A stretch of DNA of 64,000 nucleotides from Aquabacterium sp. CECT 9606 (GTDB taxonomy: Bacteria > Pseudomonadota > Gammaproteobacteria > Burkholderiales > Burkholderiaceae_C): NCBI RefSeq assembly GCF_918741295.1, contig NZ_CAKKNB010000001.1:310001-374000 (forward strand), written 5' to 3'. The translations under genes were made by a program, and so were the position numbers. The notes beneath the pieces were generated by a model. It saw only the letters and a program-made list of their open reading frames with translations. It made no database searches and had not been told where the DNA came from. This document shows positions 17,307 to 28,416 of this stretch, one piece after another; position 1 is the stretch's first letter, and every line of letters starts with the position of its first letter.

Positions 17307-18380
17307 GTGTTTGTTCTCCTCGACTCCAATATCTATTGCGGCGACTGGTTTTTGAGGGGCGCACCGTTCCGCTACCTCTGCCACTTCCTGAACAACGAGG
17401 GCCACACGTTGCTTGTTCCACGTGTGGTTCTCGACGAAGTCGCGAACGTACGGGCTCGAAAATTCTCGGAGGAGGCAGCAGTTGCGGGGAAAGCAATTGC
17501 GGCTCTTCACCGACTAAATGGCGACGACACAAAGGCAGCAAGCACCCTTCCAGCAGCCAAGGAATACGAGCTGCTTTCGCTGTTGAAGGAGTCGATTGAG
17601 AGCGTCGTAGTCTTGGAGTACAACACTCTGCCGCACGACGAGATCTTTCGGCGTGCGCTGAAGGCGCAGCGTCCTTTCCGAGAGGGGGAAAAGGGCTATC
17701 GCGACACGCTGATCTGGATGTCGCTCCTTGCGTTCCTGAGGAAGCAGACCCGCCCTGAAGAGGTGGCGTTCATCACAACGAACAAGAACGACTTCTTCTC
17801 TCAATCTGAAGACGCTGAATTTCACCCGGACCTGCGCGAAGATATGGCGGGAGCGAACGTTGCGCCCTTCAAGTCGTTGGCCGCTTTTGTGGACCGGCAC
17901 GTGGACAAAGACCTCCACGGTATCGACCGCGTGATGTTGCGACCACAGATTGAAAGCTTTCTCGAGGACCAAACCAGCGAGATGCTTCTGGGAGGCGAGC
18001 CGCAGAAATTGCTCTGGCGGAACCTTGCACCTGGCGTGCGGTGGCCCGACGACCTTCGAGGCTGTGGAACTGAAATTATGGAGGGCGTGGAAGATCTGGA
18101 GTTCGACGCAATCGAGGCCCTTGACGACGACATTGTGTATTTGGCATGCCGCTACGATCTAAGAATCGTGATTGTGACGTTCATGATCTCGCGTGCGTTC
18201 TTCGAAGCTAACCGTCAAACCCTTGAAGAGGTATCGAAATTCTGGGAGACAGATGTCGACAACCAAGTTGTGACGCTGAAATCTTCTGGCCGCGTGTACG
18301 TGACTGCAAGCTTCACCTACGACAAACGCACCGCGCTATTCTCAGGCTTTAGCTACGCCGACGTTGCTTTCCGCACATAG
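17307..18380 (+). CDS. PIN-domain protein (DUF4935-like)
   Basis: This 357-aa protein has an N-terminal PIN-like RNase fold: FVLLDSNIY with the first acid, VVLDEV with the next, KGYRDTLIWMSLLAFL with a conserved Asp, and FITTNKNDFF with the late Asp. These give the acidic cluster that binds metal in PIN nucleases. A C-terminal region from about residue 220, ending in a run of predicted beta strands (VVTLKSSGRVYVTASFTY), is of unknown function. The start is GTG 17307 with a poor ribosome site; the domain would not tolerate a later start. It is the last gene before the island's right end, divergent from the nuclease-like gene. It may be a toxin-like or defence RNase. Confidence 0.7.
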   Translation: MFVLLDSNIYCGDWFLRGAPFRYLCHFLNNEGHTLLVPRVVLDEVANVRARKFSEEAAVAGKAIAALHRLNGDDTKAASTLPAAKEYELLSLLKESIESVVVLEYNTLPHDEIFRRALKAQRPFREGEKGYRDTLIWMSLLAFLRKQTRPEEVAFITTNKNDFFSQSEDAEFHPDLREDMAGANVAPFKSLAAFVDRHVDKDLHGIDRVMLRPQIESFLEDQTSEMLLGGEPQKLLWRNLAPGVRWPDDLRGCGTEIMEGVEDLEFDAIEALDDDIVYLACRYDLRIVIVTFMISRAFFEANRQTLEEVSKFWETDVDNQVVTLKSSGRVYVTASFTYDKRTALFSGFSYADVAFRT

Positions 18381-18606
18381 GTCGTTGAGCGTTCGCTTTC
18401 CGGCTTTAGGTTAGCGCCGATGTTCGGGTGTCAAATCTCATGCGACAGCAACCAGCCTGAAGCGGATATCCATTCATGCCTGCAGGCTGATTGATCCCAG
18501 TAGGTGGTTGTCGAATTGGTGCTGCACAGTGAGGCTTGTTTACAAGTCTTGAAAAGTAGCTTGTAGCCCGGAGAACACGCCAACCTCAAAGAACAACGTC
18601 AACAAG
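18381..18606. other. Right end of the island
   Basis: This 226-bp stretch has no gene and is somewhat richer in A and T than the flanking core. It carries TCAAAGA (18586-18592) and CGTCAACA (18597-18604), related in inverted orientation to sequence at the left end. The island seems to stop directly before the ssb terminator, so the insertion did not disturb ssb. Confidence 0.45.
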
Positions 18607-18638
18607 AAAAAAGCCCCAAGTGACAATCACTTAGGGCT
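18607..18638 (-). terminator. Intrinsic terminator of ssb
   Basis: Arms 18627-18638 and 18612-18623 form a 12-bp stem around a three-base loop on the minus strand, with one G-U pair that works only in the minus-strand RNA. A run of six T follows. It lies about 30 nt after the ssb stop. Confidence 0.85.
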
Positions 18639-18668
18639 ACTTGTTTACCGTTCAGGCAAAGGTAAATC

Positions 18669-19205
18669 CTAGAACGGAATATCGTCATCCATGTCATCAA
18701 ACCCAGTCGACGACTTTTGTGGCGCAGGGCGCGAAGCAGGCGCCGGACGTGCCGCAGGACGGCTAGGCGCGGCCGAAGGCGCATCCTGGCTGAAGTCATC
18801 GCCCCCACCTTGCTGGCCGCCACCGGCTTGGCCACCGCCATAACCGCCGCCACTGCGGCCACCACCACCGTCGCGCCCACCCAGCAATTGCATCTGGTCG
18901 GCCACGATTTCGGTCGTGTAGGTGTCCTTGCCGTCTTTGTCTTGCCACTTGCGGGTCTTCAGGCGGCCTTCCACGTACACGGGACTGCCTTTTTTCAGGT
19001 ATTCACCCGCGATTTCGGCCAGACGGTCGTAGAACACCACGCGGTGCCATTCGGTTTCTTCAACCTTGTCGCCGCTGGTCTTGTCTTTCCAGTTGCGCGT
19101 GGTGGCAACCGACACATTGCACATGGCCGCGCCACTCGGGGCGTAGCGTACTTCCGGGTCGCGACCCAGGTTGCCGATGATGATGACTTTGTTGATGGAG
19201 GCCAT
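18669..19205 (-). CDS. ssb: Single-stranded DNA-binding protein
   Basis: This 178-aa SSB binds exposed single-stranded DNA during replication, repair and recombination. The OB fold covers about residues 1-110 ([54 protein letters not shown]). A glycine, glutamine and proline-rich linker follows, ending in the acidic tip DDMDDDIPF that recruits partner proteins. The ATG at 19205 gives the canonical N terminus. It has its own strong terminator, and the mobile island lies immediately beyond that. Confidence 0.97.
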   Translation of the reverse strand: MASINKVIIIGNLGRDPEVRYAPSGAAMCNVSVATTRNWKDKTSGDKVEETEWHRVVFYDRLAEIAGEYLKKGSPVYVEGRLKTRKWQDKDGKDTYTTEIVADQMQLLGGRDGGGGRSGGGYGGGQAGGGQQGGGDDFSQDAPSAAPSRPAARPAPASRPAPQKSSTGFDDMDDDIPF

Positions 19206-19343
19206 GGCCTGATTCCTGACTCGGTGAATTCAATTCGAAAATAACTTCAGCGATTATGCCCAAGGGGCCTGCGCACGCCCAGTCCCCATTTTGGGTTCGC
19301 CAGTAAGAGGGTGTGGCGTAGCATTCGCCCACAAGGAGACGAT

Positions 19344-20088
19344 ATGTGCCAACTGCTGGGCATGAACTGCAACACCCCCACTGACATTGTTTTCAGTTTT
19401 ACCGGATTTGCCACCCGCGCGCACGAACACTGCGATGGTTTCGGCATCGCATTTTTCGAGGGCCGGGGTGTGCGCCTGTTCGTGGACCACGCCGCCGCCA
19501 GCGATTCGCCGGTGGCCGAGCTGGTCAAGCAGTACCCGATCAAAAGCCAGAACGTGATCGCGCACATCCGCAAGGCCACGCAAGGCCGGGTCGCGCTGGA
19601 GAACTGCCACCCCTTTGTGCGCGAGCTTTGGGGCCGCTACTGGGTGTTCGCCCACAACGGCGACCTGAAAGGCTTTGCGCCCAAGCTGCACGCCGCCTTC
19701 AAGCCCGTGGGCGACACCGACAGCGAACAAGCCTTTTGCTGGCTGCTGCAAGAGCTGGCCAAGCACCACGCCCGCCTGCCCACCATCGAGGCCCTGACCG
19801 AAACCCTGCGCGAACTGGTGCCCGCCATCGCCCAGCACGGCACCTTCAATTTCATGCTCAGCCAGGGTGATGCCTTGTGGGCGCATTGCTCCACCAACCT
19901 GCATTACCTGGTGCGCCAGGCCCCGTTCGGCACGGCTCACCTGCAAGACCAGGACATGAGCCTGAACTTCGAGGATCTGACCGACCAGGACGACCGCGTG
20001 GCCGTCATCGCCACCGAGCCGCTCACGTCCGATGAAATCTGGACGCGCTTTCAGCCCGGCGAGCTCAAGGCCTTCGTGGCCGGCCAGG

Positions 20089-20108
<20 letters not shown>
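19344..20108 (+). CDS. Class II glutamine amidotransferase (YafJ-like)
   Basis: This is a 254-aa protein with an N-terminal nucleophile hydrolase fold. Met1-Cys2 ([12 protein letters not shown]) gives the catalytic Cys after Met removal, and [21 protein letters not shown] and [20 protein letters not shown] are the glutaminase motifs. No synthase domain is attached, so its acceptor is unknown; relatives are annotated as predicted amidotransferases. I used ATG 19344 rather than the upstream frame start because AAGGAG lies just before it and Cys2 must follow Met. Its end overlaps mmsA by 20 bp, convergently. Confidence 0.88.
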
Positions 20109-21606
<1,498 letters not shown>

Positions 21607-21692
21607 GAGGTTCTCCGAATTGGTGTCGATGTCTCAATGATGGCCCACAATGCGGGTCGATCCCATTTTTTGCCCTTCTGTTCGCCCCGTCC

Positions 21693-23573
21693 GTGTCTGC
21701 CACCGCCCTGAATCCACAGACCCCCGCCACCTCGGCCGAGGCCATCCTGCAAGAAGTGTTCGGCTACGGCGCTTTCCGTGGCCAGCAAAAAGCCATCGTG
21801 GACCACACCCTGGGCGGCGGCGATGCCTTGGTGCTCATGCCCACGGGCGGCGGCAAAAGCCTGTGCTACCAGGTGCCGGCCATTGCGCGGCACCGTGAAG
21901 GCAAGGGCGTCACCATCGTCGTCTCGCCCCTCATTGCCTTGATGCACGACCAGGTCGGCGCACTGGAAGAAGCCGGCGTGCACGCGGCGTTCCTGAACAG
22001 CAGCCACAGCCAGGAAGACGCCCAGCGCATCGAGCGCGAGATGATGTCTGGCCGCCTGGTCATGCTCTACGCTGCGCCCGAGCGCATCACCAACCTGCGC
22101 TTTCAAGCGCAACTGGCCAGCCTGCACGAACGCGGACTGCTCAGCTTGTTCGCCATTGACGAAGCGCATTGCGTGAGCCAGTGGGGCCACGATTTCCGCG
22201 AAGACTACCTGCAGCTCAGCATGCTGCACGAGCGCTTCCCGGATGTGCCACGCCTGGCCCTGACCGCCACCGCCGACGACCACACCCGCGCCGACATGAT
22301 CGAGCGCCTGAAGTTGCAGGACGCCCGCGTCTTCATCAGCAGCTTCGACCGGCCCAACATCCGCTACACCCTGGTCGAGAAGACCAACCCGCGCGACCAG
22401 TTGCTGCGCTTCATCCGCGATGAGCACGATGGCGACGCGGGCGTGGTCTATTGCCAGTCGCGCAAGAAAGTCGAAGAGACCGCCGATTGGCTGGCAGGGC
22501 AGGGCATCAACGCTTTGCCTTACCACGCGGGTCTTGATTCCGGCCTGCGCCGCAAGAACCAGGACCGTTTTTTGCGCGAAGACGGCATCGTCATGGTGGC
22601 CACCATCGCTTTCGGCATGGGCATCGACAAGCCCGATGTGCGCTTCGTGGCCCACCTGGACCTGCCCAAGAACATCGAAGGCTATTACCAGGAGACCGGC
22701 CGTGCGGGCCGCGATGGCCTGGAGGCCGACGCCTGGCTGACCTACGGCCTGGCCGATGTCGTCAACCAGCGCCGCATGATCGATGAAAGCCCGGCCGGCG
22801 ACGATTTCAAGCGCATCCAGCGTGGCAAGCTCGATGCCCTGCTGGCCCTGGCCGAAGCCCACGACTGCCGCCGCGTGCGCCTGCTGTCCTACTTTGGCGA
22901 AGACAGCCAACCCTGCGGCAACTGCGACAACTGCCTCAAGCCGCCCATCACCTGGGACGCCACCGAGGCCTGCCGCAAGATGCTCAGCGGCATCTACCGC
23001 TTCTGGCAGCACGGCCAGCAGCGCTTTGGTGCAGGCCACCTGATCGACGTGTTGCGCGGCAAGCGCACCGACAAGGTCGAACAACATGGTCACCACACCC
23101 TGACCACCTTTGGCATTGGCGCCGACCTGAGCGAAAACCAATGGCGGGCCGTGCTGCGCCAGTTGGTGGCCCTGGGCCATGTTGTGGCCGAGGGCGAGTT
23201 CAACACCCTGGTCCTGGCCGACAGCGCCCGCGCGGTGTTGAAGGGCGAGGTGCAACTTATCCTGCGGGAAGCCGCTGATGCGCCAAAGCGTGCCAAAACC
23301 GCGCGCACCTCATCCAGTGGCAAGGCGGCTGCCGGGGCCCCCAAAGACCTGGTGGGCGAGGCCTTGGTCCGCTTCCAGTCGCTCAAGGCCTGGCGCAGCG
23401 AGGTAGCGCGCGAACACAACCTGCCCGCCTACATCGTCTTCAACGACGCCACCTTGGCCGAAATGGCCTGCATCGCGCCGCAAACCCTGGGCGAGTTGAG
23501 CGGCATCAGCGGTGTGGGTGCCAAAAAGCTGGAAGCCTACGGCGCCGAGATCCTGTCCGTTTTGGCGGCCTGA
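21693..23573 (+). CDS. recQ: ATP-dependent DNA helicase RecQ
   Basis: This 626-aa 3'-5' helicase acts in recombination and stalled-fork repair. Motifs run in order: [14 protein letters not shown] (motif 0), [13 protein letters not shown] (Walker A), [17 protein letters not shown] (DEAH), [36 protein letters not shown] and [10 protein letters not shown]. The zinc site is [11 protein letters not shown] with CGNCDNC, then a winged helix, and an HRDC domain at the end ([20 protein letters not shown]). The start is GTG 21693; no strong ribosome site is visible. It is divergent from mmsA, with 86 bp between the starts. Confidence 0.96.
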   Translation: MSATALNPQTPATSAEAILQEVFGYGAFRGQQKAIVDHTLGGGDALVLMPTGGGKSLCYQVPAIARHREGKGVTIVVSPLIALMHDQVGALEEAGVHAAFLNSSHSQEDAQRIEREMMSGRLVMLYAAPERITNLRFQAQLASLHERGLLSLFAIDEAHCVSQWGHDFREDYLQLSMLHERFPDVPRLALTATADDHTRADMIERLKLQDARVFISSFDRPNIRYTLVEKTNPRDQLLRFIRDEHDGDAGVVYCQSRKKVEETADWLAGQGINALPYHAGLDSGLRRKNQDRFLREDGIVMVATIAFGMGIDKPDVRFVAHLDLPKNIEGYYQETGRAGRDGLEADAWLTYGLADVVNQRRMIDESPAGDDFKRIQRGKLDALLALAEAHDCRRVRLLSYFGEDSQPCGNCDNCLKPPITWDATEACRKMLSGIYRFWQHGQQRFGAGHLIDVLRGKRTDKVEQHGHHTLTTFGIGADLSENQWRAVLRQLVALGHVVAEGEFNTLVLADSARAVLKGEVQLILREAADAPKRAKTARTSSSGKAAAGAPKDLVGEALVRFQSLKAWRSEVAREHNLPAYIVFNDATLAEMACIAPQTLGELSGISGVGAKKLEAYGAEILSVLAA

Positions 23574-23890
23574 GCTTCCTGATTCGTGCGCAGCAGCAGG
23601 TAGACCGCGAAACCGGTGGCCACGCCGGGCACCAGCCCCAGCAGCACGGCGATCCAGCCATGGCGCACGCCTTTGGCGCGGGCCTCGTGAACTACCCACA
23701 CGGTGAGCACGCACCAGCAGGAAATGGTGTCCATGGCATAGCCAGCCGCGTAGGGGTTCACGAAGCCTGCCAGCAAGGCGCCCAGCACATCACGGCTCTC
23801 AATCAGTGGCGGCACCACCACCAAGGCAAATGCCAGGGTGAACACGGTGGCGATGAGGATCACCAGGGCTCTGAAAAGAGAAGCTTGCAT
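23537..23890 (-). CDS. DUF2834-family membrane protein
   Basis: This is a small 117-aa inner-membrane protein with three predicted hydrophobic helices: [40 protein letters not shown] and [20 protein letters not shown], then LLRTNQEAQ at the cytoplasmic end. This size, spacing and the RTN-type end fit DUF2834. Function is unknown. I used ATG 23890 (MQASLFRAL); the frame continues to 23959 but the extra residues look non-coding. It is convergent with recQ, overlapping its end by 37 bp. Confidence 0.72.
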   Translation of the reverse strand: MQASLFRALVILIATVFTLAFALVVVPPLIESRDVLGALLAGFVNPYAAGYAMDTISCWCVLTVWVVHEARAKGVRHGWIAVLLGLVPGVATGFAVYLLLRTNQEAQAAKTDRISAP

Positions 23891-24140
23891 GGGTTTGACC
23901 TCATATCGTTGGGATTGGACTGTCCTATTCGACGCGCATTGAACGCGCGTCCGCACCATTTCGTTGCGTTTTGGAAACGAATTTGGCCGTTTTCATCCCC
24001 CCGATGGGTGAAATTGGTGCGTTCATACGGGAATACGCGAAACGACACGTAAGAATCAGTGTTGACGACGCTCAAAGTCGCGAACTCATTGCACACTTAT
24101 GGTGCATTGAGGCAAGATTCCATCAATGTTAGGAGATTTC

Positions 24141-25211
24141 ATGTTTGCTAAGAAAAATGTCGTGGCCGCTGCTGCCCTGACCCTGGTGGCTGTTGCTGCC
24201 CAAGCTCAAGTGACCGTGTATGGCAACTTGGACGTGTCCGTTGGTCGCAAGGAAACCATCACTGGTTTCGACACAAACGGCAAGGCCATCAAATCGGGCA
24301 CGGGCGCTGTTGACTCCAGCGATATGTACGACAGCTTCATTGGCTTCAAGGGCCAAGAAGACCTGGGCGGTGGTTTGAAGGCCATCTTCAAGCTGGAAAG
24401 CAGCTTGGCCGTTGACACGGGTGCTGCTGCTGGCGACACCTTCTGGAACCGCAATGCCACAGTTGGTTTGGCTGGTGACTTCGGTACCGTCAATCTGGGT
24501 CGCTTCGAAAACCTGTTCAAGCTCGAAGGCGCTGCTTTCAATCCTTTCGGTTCTTCGGACACCTTCTCGCCAACGTTCAACGCTATGGGCGTGTCTGACG
24601 CCAGCTGGGCAAACGGCATCAGCTACGTGTCTCCCAACCTCGGCGGCCTGACCCTGTCGGCTCAATACAGCGCCAAGGAAGCAGCCAAGTCCACTGCAGC
24701 AAACTACTCCGGTGGCGCCGTGGCTGTGTCGGCCAACTACGTGGCTGGCCCTCTGGCGCTGTCTGCAGTCATCGCTGACTTCCGTTCGGCTGACCCCGCA
24801 TCTGCCGCTGCTGCTACCGGCCCTACTGAAAAGTCGCGTCCTTGGCTGTTGGGCGCCAGCTATGACTTCGGCGCTGTGAAGCTGTTCGGTCAGTACGGGC
24901 AAGCAAAGTTCAAGGAAAAGCTCACTGGTGATGACACCGGCAAGACCAAGGGCTTCCAAGTGGGCGTTTCCGTGCCCGTGTCCGCTGACGGTGCCGTGCT
25001 GGCTTCTTATGGCGACAGCAAGACAACCGATCCCACGACCAGTGGCTCGTTCAAGACTCGTGACATCAGCGTTGGTTACACCCATAACCTGTCCAAGCGC
25101 ACCAACGTGTACGCAGCTGTGATCAATGAGCGTCAAAAGAACGCATTTGTTGTTCCAGAAGCCAAGGGCACCATCAACAACTTCGCTGTTGGCGTCCGTC
25201 ACGCGTTCTAA
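24141..25211 (+). CDS. Outer-membrane porin (first of three)
   Basis: This 356-aa trimeric general porin is of the Gram-negative type common in Burkholderiales. Signal peptide MFAKKNVVAAAALTLVAVAAQAQ is followed by the strand VTVYGNLDVSVGR. The loop-3 region LKAIFKLESSLAVDTG, the PEFG-like region NLGRFENLFKLEGAAFNPFG, and the closing strand NNFAVGVRHAF with C-terminal Phe are all present. ATG 24141 has AGGAG upstream. It has its own terminator. It forms a tandem array with two paralogues, which suggests duplication. Confidence 0.95.
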   Translation: MFAKKNVVAAAALTLVAVAAQAQVTVYGNLDVSVGRKETITGFDTNGKAIKSGTGAVDSSDMYDSFIGFKGQEDLGGGLKAIFKLESSLAVDTGAAAGDTFWNRNATVGLAGDFGTVNLGRFENLFKLEGAAFNPFGSSDTFSPTFNAMGVSDASWANGISYVSPNLGGLTLSAQYSAKEAAKSTAANYSGGAVAVSANYVAGPLALSAVIADFRSADPASAAAATGPTEKSRPWLLGASYDFGAVKLFGQYGQAKFKEKLTGDDTGKTKGFQVGVSVPVSADGAVLASYGDSKTTDPTTSGSFKTRDISVGYTHNLSKRTNVYAAVINERQKNAFVVPEAKGTINNFAVGVRHAF

Positions 25212-25238
25212 TCCGCGACAAAGTTACACCAGAGTTTC

Positions 25239-25262
25239 AAGCGCCCTTCGGGGCGCTTTTTT
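25239..25262 (+). terminator. Intrinsic terminator of the first porin
   Basis: GCGCCC (25241-25246), loop TTCG, GGGCGC (25251-25256), then six T. AA and TT extend the stem. It lies 28 nt after the stop. Confidence 0.9.
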
Positions 25263-25470
25263 GCGCCTCAAGTGTCCGATTAAGTTGGTTTAAAGTGGGA
25301 ATTTGTTGTCGTGTAGCAACGAAAATCCCTCTTTTGACATGACTGAACCTGTCACGGTTCTTGCTTGCAGTGTCGGCGGATGACTTTCAGTCCCACAATG
25401 CAACGCATGGGTTTACCCGCCAGATGGGTTCCCAAATGGTCCCTTTTTCACACATTGCTAGGAGAAATTG

Positions 25471-26522
25471 ATGTTTGCAAAGAAGAACTTGGTGGCCGCT
25501 GCTGCCCTGATGGCTTTGGTCGGCGCTGCTCAAGCTGACGTGAAGGTTTATGGCTCGGTTGAAGCGTCGTTTGGTTCGTTTGAGGCGGCTCATGCTGCAG
25601 GTGCCTCTGAGCGCACGACCGAAGTGTCGAGCGGCAACATGATGACCAGCTTCATCGGTTTTTCTGGTTCTGAAGATCTGGGCGGCGGCTTGAAGGCTGA
25701 ATTCGCCCCCTCGCTACTGACACCGGTTCGACCGCAACAGTGGCCAATAAGGCTGGCGGTTTCTGGAGCCGTGGTTCCTTCGTGGCTTTGACAGGTGGCT
25801 TCGGTAAGATCGCGCTGGGCCAATACGACAACCCCCTGTTCACTTCGGGCTACACGTATAACCCCTTTGGCAGCTCGATGGCCTTCTCGCCCACGATGCG
25901 TCACTTTTACTACAACCAAGGCAACATTGGTCAAGCCACGGGCGGCACCAGCTTTGACACGGGTTTCGTGAATTCGATCACGTATGAAACGCCTAACCTC
26001 GGTGGCTTCAGCGCCACGGCTCAGTTCTCGCCTAAGGAAACAACTTCCGCTCTTGCTGGTCGTGGCAACAGCTACGCTGTGTCGGCGACTTATGCCGCCG
26101 GTCCTTTCGCTGCATCGTTGACCTACGTTGATTCCGGCATTGCGGTGGCTTATGACGGCGATGAAAAGGTCATCGGTCTGGGCACCAGCTACGACTTTGG
26201 CGTGTTGAAGGCATTTGCTCAATACACTCAAATCAAGCAAACGGCTGACACTGTGACTCCCAACGTTGCTAACAAAGATCGCATCTATCAAGTGGGTGTG
26301 TCAGTTCCAGTGACGGAAAAGGGTTCGATCCTGGCTTCTTACGGCAAGGAAATGAACAAGCTCGAGGCTGGCGGCGCCAAGGAAAGCGATACCGTGGTGT
26401 CGGTTGGCTACGACTACTTCCTGTCCAAGCGCACGGACGTGTATGCGGTGTTCTCCAATAACCAGCACACTGATTTGAAGTCTGGCCAAACTTTCGCAGT
26501 TGGCATCAAGCACGCTTTCTGA
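25471..26522 (+). pseudogene. Outer-membrane porin (second of three), frameshifted
   Basis: Two overlapping frames together make one porin. The first, from ATG 25471 (AGGAG upstream), encodes the signal peptide MFAKKNLVAAAALMALVGAAQA and the first strands up to GGGLKAEFA. The second continues in another frame from about 25705 with LATDTGSTATVANKAGGFWS to the closing strand TFAVGIKHAF. In the paralogues four residues such as LESS sit between these parts (12 nt); here only two bases (25705-25706) remain. So about 10 nt seem to be lost in a conserved strand. The first frame ends at 25791. All other parts are intact, so the lesion is recent or an assembly error. Confidence 0.85.
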
Positions 26523-26543
26523 TCGTTCATTCGGTTTGAAGCT

Positions 26544-26568
26544 AAAGCGCTCCTCGGAGCGCTTTTTT
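26544..26568 (+). terminator. Intrinsic terminator of the second porin
   Basis: AAAGCGCTC (26544-26552), loop CTCG, GAGCGCTTT (26557-26565), then more T. It lies 21 nt after the stop of the second porin frame. Confidence 0.9.
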
Positions 26569-26732
26569 ATTGGGCCGTTTTGGTGCTCAATTGCACTCAT
26601 CTGATGCTAAAAATGGTTTTCTGGCGATTTTTGCAATAGATAGACTGGTTATTTCGGGCATGGAACCTGCGCAATCAATGGTGCCGCGCGTTCGACGCGG
26701 CACTTATTCAGGTCCATTCTTTCGGAGTATTC

Positions 26733-27806
26733 ATGGCCTTTGCACAAAAAATCATCCCCGCGATCTTCATGTCCCTGGGGGCCTGTGTTGGCGCACAAGC
26801 GCAAAGCAGCGTGACGATGTACGGCTTGTTCGACATCTCGTTCGGCTCTTTCCAGAATTCGTACAACGGCAGCACCGCCAATCCGCGCACGACGCAAGTG
26901 GCGTCCAATCCCATGACGACCAGCTACTTCGGTTTCAAGGGAACTGAAGACTTGGGCGATGGCCTGAAGGCGCTGTTTACGCTGGAAAGCTTTTTTCGCG
27001 GCGACATTGGCGCTTCTGGCCGCACTGGCTCGGACGTGTTCTGGGCGCGCAATGCCAACGTTGCACTGGCTGGTGGCTTTGGCAAAGTGGCGCTGGGCCG
27101 GATGGACAACCTGTTGTTCCTCCAGGCCCTGACGTTTAACCCACTTGGGGGGGCTTTCGGCTTCTCGCCGACGATCAGGCTCACCTATGGCGCTCCCTGG
27201 GGTAACGACAAGGGTGATTCGGGTTGGAGCAATGCGGTGTCTTACACCACCCCAACCATGGGTGGTTTCACTGGCGCCGTGCAATGGCAGGCGGGCGAAA
27301 CCTCCGCCACGACCGGCGAAAGCAACAGCGCTGGTTTGAGTGGAACCTATGTACTGGGTGGGTTTTCCATCGGCGCAGGCTACCAAGTGGTCAAATCGGC
27401 TGAATTGCCCAAAGGCAATCTGGCGTCGGACCAAAAGCAGACTTTGGCCTTGTTGGGCGCCAGCTATGACTTCGGCGTGGTCAAACTGTTCGGCCAATAC
27501 GGCCAGTTCAAGAACAAGGGCTTCACGCTCAATGCCGACAAGATCGACACCAAGCTGTACCAGGTGGGCGCCTCGGTGCCCGTCACCAGCGCGGGCAAGG
27601 TATTGGTGTCTTACGGCCAAAGCAAGGAGTCGGCGGTGGAGGGGGGCACCACGCCCGATGTGGACCACAGCATCTTCACGCTGGCATACGACCACTTCCT
27701 CTCAAAGCGCACCGACGTTTATGCCGCCTACATGCTGGACGACGAAGACCAGGCTGGCTGGAAGAAGGGCAACACCTTTGCCGTGGGCATCCGCCACCGC
27801 TTCTGA
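26733..27806 (+). CDS. Outer-membrane porin (third of three)
   Basis: This is a 357-aa porin of the same family as the two before it. It has the signal peptide MAFAQKIIPAIFMSLGACVG with cleavage after AQAQ, first strand VTMYGLFDISFGSF, LKALFTLESFF in the loop-3 region, VALGRMDNLLFLQALTFNPLGG, LLGASYDFGVVKLFGQYGQF, and closing strand TFAVGIRHRF. It is more divergent in its first 25 residues than the other two. No clear terminator follows; metW converges 17 bp away. Confidence 0.95.
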   Translation: MAFAQKIIPAIFMSLGACVGAQAQSSVTMYGLFDISFGSFQNSYNGSTANPRTTQVASNPMTTSYFGFKGTEDLGDGLKALFTLESFFRGDIGASGRTGSDVFWARNANVALAGGFGKVALGRMDNLLFLQALTFNPLGGAFGFSPTIRLTYGAPWGNDKGDSGWSNAVSYTTPTMGGFTGAVQWQAGETSATTGESNSAGLSGTYVLGGFSIGAGYQVVKSAELPKGNLASDQKQTLALLGASYDFGVVKLFGQYGQFKNKGFTLNADKIDTKLYQVGASVPVTSAGKVLVSYGQSKESAVEGGTTPDVDHSIFTLAYDHFLSKRTDVYAAYMLDDEDQAGWKKGNTFAVGIRHRF

Positions 27807-27823
27807 GCAGGTTCAGCCCAACG

Positions 27824-28408
27824 TCAAGCGCGGTCGAACTTGAAGACCGCCGTGCTGGCCCGCAGGTTGGGCCAGCTCTTGACCACCTTGCCGTCGGTCA
27901 GCCCGAAGGACTCGATGATGCGCAGGCCACTCTTGCGGGCCAGCACTTCGAAGTCGGCAAAGGTGGCCACCCGGATGTTCGGGGTGTCGTACCACTGGTA
28001 GGGCAGGGACTTGGTCACCGGCATGCGCCCGCGCAGCACGCTCAGGCGGTGCGGCCAGTGCGCGAAGTTGGGGAAGGCGACGATGCCTTGCCGCCCGACG
28101 CGCGCGGTCTCGCTCAGCATGGCTTCGGTGTTGCGCAGGTTTTGCAGTGTGTCGAGTTGCAGGACCACGTCAAAGCTGTTGTCGTCGAACAGGCTCAGGC
28201 CTTCTTCCAGGTTGCGCTGGATGACGTTGACGCCACGCTGCACGCATTCGTGCACCTTGGTGTCATCCAGTTCAATGCCGTAGCCGGTGCATTGGCGGCT
28301 GTCGCGCAGGTGCGCCAGCAGGGCGCCATTGCCGCAGCCCAGGTCTAGCACACGGGAGCCGGGGGGCACCAATTGCGCAACAACGTCGTGGATGCTTCGA
28401 TCGCTCAT
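27824..28408 (-). CDS. metW: Methionine biosynthesis protein MetW
   Basis: This 194-aa class I SAM-dependent methyltransferase-fold protein contains VLDLGCGNGALLAHL (motif I), GYGIELDD, VVLQLDTLQNL and the conserved GRMPVTKSLPYQWYDTPNIR block of MetW. It lies 8 nt after metX, in the order typical of betaproteobacteria, where the two proteins act together in homoserine acylation. I used ATG 28408, with GAGG upstream; a GTG at 28420 overlapping the metX stop is also possible. Confidence 0.95.
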   Translation of the reverse strand: MSDRSIHDVVAQLVPPGSRVLDLGCGNGALLAHLRDSRQCTGYGIELDDTKVHECVQRGVNVIQRNLEEGLSLFDDNSFDVVLQLDTLQNLRNTEAMLSETARVGRQGIVAFPNFAHWPHRLSVLRGRMPVTKSLPYQWYDTPNIRVATFADFEVLARKSGLRIIESFGLTDGKVVKSWPNLRASTAVFKFDRA

Positions 28409-28416
28409 GGCCGGCC

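Larger units (their letters stand above)
4787..18606. mobile_element. GInt-type genomic island carrying CBASS cargo (ends approximate)
   Basis: The left end has four overlapping genes: three large tyrosine recombinases of different size and a small coiled-coil protein. This is the ginABCD layout that defines GInt islands, in which all four genes are needed for movement. About 8 kb of cargo follows: a CBASS operon and three accessory genes. The right end lies next to the ssb terminator in somewhat more AT-rich DNA. Similar sequence lies near both ends in inverted orientation: CGTCAACA at 18597-18604, and on the minus strand CGTCAACA at 4794-4787. Beside it are TCAAAGA at 18586-18592 and, on the minus strand at 4813-4802, TCAGAAAGACAA. 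I used these as approximate limits; the true crossover points are not proven. Confidence 0.65.
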
